This document shows positions 60,754 through 64,000 of a stretch of DNA of 64,000 bases, piece after piece (within the stretch, counting starts at the first letter, position 1; each line of letters opens with the position of its first letter). Source of the stretch: Actinoplanes sichuanensis. Lineage in GTDB: Bacteria; Actinomycetota; Actinomycetes; Mycobacteriales; Micromonosporaceae. A program made the translations under genes and the position numbers. The stretch is from positions 1,612,001-1,676,000 of the forward strand of contig NZ_AP028461.1 in assembly GCF_033097365.1 (NCBI RefSeq), read 5' to 3'. The notes beneath the pieces were generated by a model that was not told the DNA's origin, ran no database searches, and saw nothing but the letters and a program-made list of their open reading frames with translations.

Positions 60754-62985
60754 ATGATGGTGTTCGTGCGTGCAGGTGACCAGTGGCGTTGGTGCACGAC
60801 GGCCGGGCTCCTCGCGACCGTCGTCTACTACCTGCTGCCCGCCGGCACCCTGTGGTCGAGTGCCGGTTACAACACGATCGGGCTGCTGGCCGGGCTGATC
60901 ATCCTGGTCGCGGTGCGTTGGCACCGCCCGCAACGGCCGCTCGCCTGGATCCTGTTCGGCGTCGGCATGATCCTTTCGGTGCTGGGTGACTTCACCTGGG
61001 TGTATCTGGAGCGCGTCCAGCACGTCGAGCCGTACCCCTCGGTGGCCGACGTCTTCTATCTGGCGTCGTATCCGCCGCTGATCACCGGCCTGTTCCTGCT
61101 GCAGCGGCGGCGTGGCCGGGAGCTCGGCAGCCTGATCGACGCCAGCATGGTGGCCACCGGTCTGGGCCTGGTGCTGTGGGTGTTCGTGCTGCACCCGGTG
61201 GCGGCCGTGGACACCGCGTCGATGCTGGAACGCGCGGTCAGCACCGCCTATCCGTCACTCGACGCACTGCTGCTGGTGATGGTGGCCGGGCTGCTGATCG
61301 ACAGGCGGCTGCGTACGCCGAGCACCGATCTGCTGGGCGTGGCGGCGGCTCTGCTGCTCGTCGGGGACGTCGCGTTCTCGGTGGCCAGCCTGTACTTCGA
61401 CTACTCCGGTCGGGCGATCGACTGGTGCTGGCTGATGGCCTACGTGTTGTGGGCCGCCGCCGCGCTGCACCCGTCGATGACCGCGGCCACCCCGGACGCG
61501 CCGGACGTGCCGGACCGGGTGGGCCGCGGTCGGCTCGTCGTGCTCGGCGGCAGTTCCGTGCTGGCGCCGATCATGCTGTTCCTTCCGTCGGTCGGTGCCG
61601 ACACCGTCGACCGCATCGTCATCGCGGCCGGGGCCACCATGCTCTTCCTGCTCGGTGTCGCGCGGATGGCCGGGGTGATGAGCAAGGTCCGCGGCCAGGC
61701 CACCGAGCTCGAACGGCTCGCGAACCAGGACGACCTGACCGGGCTGCACAACCGGAGGCGTTTCTACCGGGCGCTCGGCGAGGCTTTGACCGACGGCTGC
61801 CCGCAGATCGTGCTGATGGGCCTGAACCGGCTCCGCGCCATCAACGACGAACTCGGCCACCAGGTCGGCGACGAGGTCATCGTGCGGATCGCCGAACGGG
61901 TCCGCGTGCTCGCCGGGCCGGACGTCCTGGTCGCGCGGCTCAGCGGCGACGAGTTCGCGGTCCTCCTCCGGGACGCTCCGGAGGGCGGGGCGGACGCGGT
62001 TGCCGCGCGTCTGGCGGATGCGGTTCACGATCCGATCAACACCAGGGGGTACGAGGTACTGGTCGGGGCCGGGGTCGGGGTGGCCGGCGGGGCGGACGCG
62101 GCCGATCCGGCGGAGGTGCTGCGCCGGGCCGGTGTCGCGATGTTCGCCGCCAAGGAGAGCGGCGAGCCGTACCGCAGGTGGGCGCCCGCCCTCGACGAGC
62201 GTTCGGTCGAGGAGGCCCGCCTCGGCGCCCAGATCCGGCACGCCCTCGGCGAACGCCAGTTCCAGGTGGTCTACCAGCCGATCGTCGCGATGCCCGGGCA
62301 GCGGGTGGCGGCCGTCGAGGCGCTGGTCCGATGGCATCACCCGAGGCTCGGCATGGTCAGCCCGGCCCGGTTCATCCCGGTCGCCGAGCGCAACGGCCTG
62401 ATCGTCGAGCTGGGTGCGTGGATTCTGGAGACGGCCTGCGAGCAGCTGGTCAGGTGGACGGCGGAGCTGGGCTCGGACGCGCCGGACCGGGTGAGTGTCA
62501 ACGTGTCGGCCCGTCAGCTGGCCCGTCCCGGGTTCGCCGGGACGGTCGCCGACGTGTTGTCCCGGACCGGCCTGCCCGCGCACCGGTTGACCGTGGAGGT
62601 CACCGAGACCGCGGTGTTCGACGGCGGCCCGGCGGTGACGGCGTTGCACGAGCTGCGGGCGTTCGGTGTCCGGATCGCCCTCGACGACTTCGGCACCGGT
62701 CACTCGTCGCTGGGCCTGCTGCAGGCGGTGCCGGTCGACATCCTGAAGATCGACAAGTCGTTCGTCGACCGGATCACCGAAGCCGGCCGGCACGCCGTCA
62801 TCGCCGAGGCGATGATCCAGGTCAGCAACGGTCTCGGCCTGGACGCGGTGGCCGAAGGCGTGGAGACCGCCGAGCAGGCGCAGGCCCTGACCCGGATCGG
62901 TTACCGGTTGCTGCAGGGCTACCACTTCGGCCGCCCGGAGGCCGAGCCGGCCTTCACCCGGCCCGCCGTCTCGACGCGCGCTTAA
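60754..62985 (+). CDS. Membrane GGDEF-EAL protein, probable cyclic di-GMP phosphodiesterase
   Basis: A 743-residue inner-membrane protein. Residues ~1-300 form a multi-helix sensor similar to that of the cyclase at 6051-7511 (shared GDF..., YPSVADVFYL-type motif). The GGDEF domain (LTGLHNRRRF...) has a degenerate active site RLSGDEF, with Ser replacing the first Gly. The EAL domain is intact: VEALVRWHHP, NVSARQL, EVTETAVFD, LDDFGTGHSSL, KIDKSFV and AEGVETAEQ. It therefore most likely degrades cyclic di-GMP, with GGDEF as a GTP-sensing or inactive part. Starts at ATG 60754 and 60757 are both possible. Confidence 0.88.
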   Translation: MMVFVRAGDQWRWCTTAGLLATVVYYLLPAGTLWSSAGYNTIGLLAGLIILVAVRWHRPQRPLAWILFGVGMILSVLGDFTWVYLERVQHVEPYPSVADVFYLASYPPLITGLFLLQRRRGRELGSLIDASMVATGLGLVLWVFVLHPVAAVDTASMLERAVSTAYPSLDALLLVMVAGLLIDRRLRTPSTDLLGVAAALLLVGDVAFSVASLYFDYSGRAIDWCWLMAYVLWAAAALHPSMTAATPDAPDVPDRVGRGRLVVLGGSSVLAPIMLFLPSVGADTVDRIVIAAGATMLFLLGVARMAGVMSKVRGQATELERLANQDDLTGLHNRRRFYRALGEALTDGCPQIVLMGLNRLRAINDELGHQVGDEVIVRIAERVRVLAGPDVLVARLSGDEFAVLLRDAPEGGADAVAARLADAVHDPINTRGYEVLVGAGVGVAGGADAADPAEVLRRAGVAMFAAKESGEPYRRWAPALDERSVEEARLGAQIRHALGERQFQVVYQPIVAMPGQRVAAVEALVRWHHPRLGMVSPARFIPVAERNGLIVELGAWILETACEQLVRWTAELGSDAPDRVSVNVSARQLARPGFAGTVADVLSRTGLPAHRLTVEVTETAVFDGGPAVTALHELRAFGVRIALDDFGTGHSSLGLLQAVPVDILKIDKSFVDRITEAGRHAVIAEAMIQVSNGLGLDAVAEGVETAEQAQALTRIGYRLLQGYHFGRPEAEPAFTRPAVSTRA

Positions 62986-63025
62986 GGCTGCGTAAAGGCT
63001 GCTCACAGGGCTTATTCAGACAATT

Positions 63026-63039
63026 TGGGAGCGCTTCCA
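63026..63039. promoter_or_regulatory. CebR-like operator (13 of 14 bases)
   Basis: TGGGAGCGCTTCCA differs from the CebR consensus palindrome at one position. It lies 23 bp before the ATG at 63063 and just upstream of a -10-like TAGGGT (63049-63054), so it could repress the secreted gene that follows. Confidence 0.65.
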
Positions 63040-63062
63040 AAAGTGGTCTAGGGTCCCGGGTC

Positions 63063-64000
63063 ATGCCGATTCCCCAAGCGCGATCACGGCGTCAGCCGTG
63101 GTTCGTCATCGCGTGTGCATTCGTGCTTCTCGCAGGCGTGGGGCTCGTCCCCCAGATCATGTCCCGCGCCTCGGCTGCCACCAAGAGCGTCTACATCCCC
63201 GAATCGTGGACCCGGACCGGCGAGGTCCCGTGGACCGCCGAGCGGACCAAGGAGTCGAACAACTTCATCCTGCTCTGGGGTGAGAAGTCCGGCACCGACC
63301 CGGCGTCCGCCGGCGACCCGTACAGGTTCGATCCGGACAATGTGCTCAGCCAGCTGGAGAACCTGTACAGCTTCTACGTGAACACGATGAAGTTCACGCC
63401 GGAGACCGGGCTGCTCGCCGAACACAAGATCATCGTCATCGTCACGAATACCTGGAACCGCACCGAACTCAACGCCTGGGCGACCGGCGGCTCGGTCGAC
63501 GGCCGGGTCGGTGTCATCAACATCGCGCCCGGTGCGGCCCTGCCCGGATCGTGGGGACTCGCCCACGAGCTGGCTCACGTCTTCCAGAACTACACGTTCC
63601 TCGGCCGCAGCGGATACGGGTTCACCGACCAGTCGGCCGGCACGTTCTGGGAGACCAGCGCCGAGTTCATGGCCATGCAGGCGCTGCCGACGACGGCGGC
63701 CGGTGACCTGACCAGGTGGTTGCGTTCGGAGAACCTCTACTACAGCTCCAGCCGACACCACTACGGCAACTGGATGCTGGCGCAGTACATCAAGGACCGC
63801 GACGGCCTGGAGATGTTCAACCGGATCTGGAACGAGGCGCGCAACACCGAGCATCCGCTCGAGGTGTACCGGCGGATCGCCGGCATCGACCAGGCCGAAC
63901 TGAACCGTCGACTCGGCGAGTACGCCACCCGGACCGTCACGTACGACTTCGGCAACCGGTCGACATTGATGCCGTTCATCAACAACGTATGGGGTGCCGG
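63063..64000 (+). CDS. Secreted zinc metallopeptidase-like protein (DUF6055-like), 3' end beyond window
   Basis: About 312 residues are visible. The N-terminus has a basic region, a hydrophobic helix (PWFVIACAFVLLAGVGLVP) and a likely cleavage after RASA. The next part (SNNFILLWGEKSGTDPA) and the zinc motif HELAHVFQNY (HExxH, near residue 168) with a following ETSAEFMAMQ resemble DUF6055-type secreted peptidases of actinomycetes. The C-terminal part lies outside the window and may include a carbohydrate-binding module. The upstream CebR-like box suggests expression during growth on plant polysaccharide. Peptidase activity is inferred from the motif only. Confidence 0.72.
   Translation, partial: MPIPQARSRRQPWFVIACAFVLLAGVGLVPQIMSRASAATKSVYIPESWTRTGEVPWTAERTKESNNFILLWGEKSGTDPASAGDPYRFDPDNVLSQLENLYSFYVNTMKFTPETGLLAEHKIIVIVTNTWNRTELNAWATGGSVDGRVGVINIAPGAALPGSWGLAHELAHVFQNYTFLGRSGYGFTDQSAGTFWETSAEFMAMQALPTTAAGDLTRWLRSENLYYSSSRHHYGNWMLAQYIKDRDGLEMFNRIWNEARNTEHPLEVYRRIAGIDQAELNRRLGEYATRTVTYDFGNRSTLMPFINNVWGA

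Overview
The window is about 70% GC, with Shine-Dalgarno-led ATG/GTG starts, many overlapping start/stop codons and a very high density of TetR/MarR regulators. It also carries SARP-type and SigE-type regulation, a cytochrome P450, a rubber-oxygenase-like protein and sites matching the Streptomyces CebR box. Together these point to a chromosomal segment of a large-genome actinomycete. A Micromonosporaceae member such as Actinoplanes is my best guess, by gene style only. No rRNA, tRNA, CRISPR array, prophage or origin was recognised.

Layout. 1-3.3 kb: 3'-truncated ABC exporter, divergent TetR regulator and a terpene-cyclase-fold protein. 3.3-4.8 kb: complete IS256-family element with terminal inverted repeats and an 8-bp target duplication. 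4.8-13.1 kb: MarR/hydrolase pair, membrane diguanylate cyclase, glutamate-synthase-like flavoprotein, M23 peptidase, TetR, lipoprotein and NamZ-like muramidase. 13.1-17.2 kb: TetR-controlled three-gene agmatine-to-4-aminobutanal operon. 17.2-26.1 kb: HEAT-like protein, TetR, two CNNM/CorC membrane proteins, azoreductase/MarR/MFS cluster, LacI regulator and ThuA-like protein. 26.4-33.5 kb: large SARP/NB-ARC/TPR regulator, membrane alpha/beta-hydrolase-like protein, DHA2 exporter and its TetR. 33.5-38.5 kb: cold-shock protein, small protein and a three-gene ABC importer for monosaccharides. 38.7-44.1 kb: SigE-type sigma factor coupled to an FtsX-ectodomain-like membrane protein, P450, secreted beta-propeller protein and double-HTH TetR. 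44.2-50.2 kb: Lcp rubber oxygenase, MFS/TetR pair, secreted CE4-CE2 esterase fusion with a perfect CebR box, and a DedA protein with an in-frame repeat insertion. 50.4-57 kb: acetyltransferases, TetR, MmyB-like regulator, DUF2255 and two aldo/keto reductases. 57.2-64 kb: zinc alcohol dehydrogenase with an apparent AUC start, ABC exporter with a 45-bp repeat expansion in its nucleotide-binding domain, GGDEF-EAL protein, and a secreted metallopeptidase-like gene behind a second CebR-like box, cut by the window end.

Two themes run through the window. First, most regulators are divergent from a target, with a readable inverted repeat in the shared gap. Second, short GC-rich tandem arrays (units 18-45 bp) recur. 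They lie either just past stop codons (3.2, 45.7, 50.8, 53.5 and 57.1 kb) or in frame inside protein linkers (49.8 and 59.1 kb, with shorter cases at 19.7 and 52.6 kb). They are concentrated at 45-60 kb and appear to have extended proteins and pushed apart convergent genes. This repeat expansion is the most unusual property of the region.
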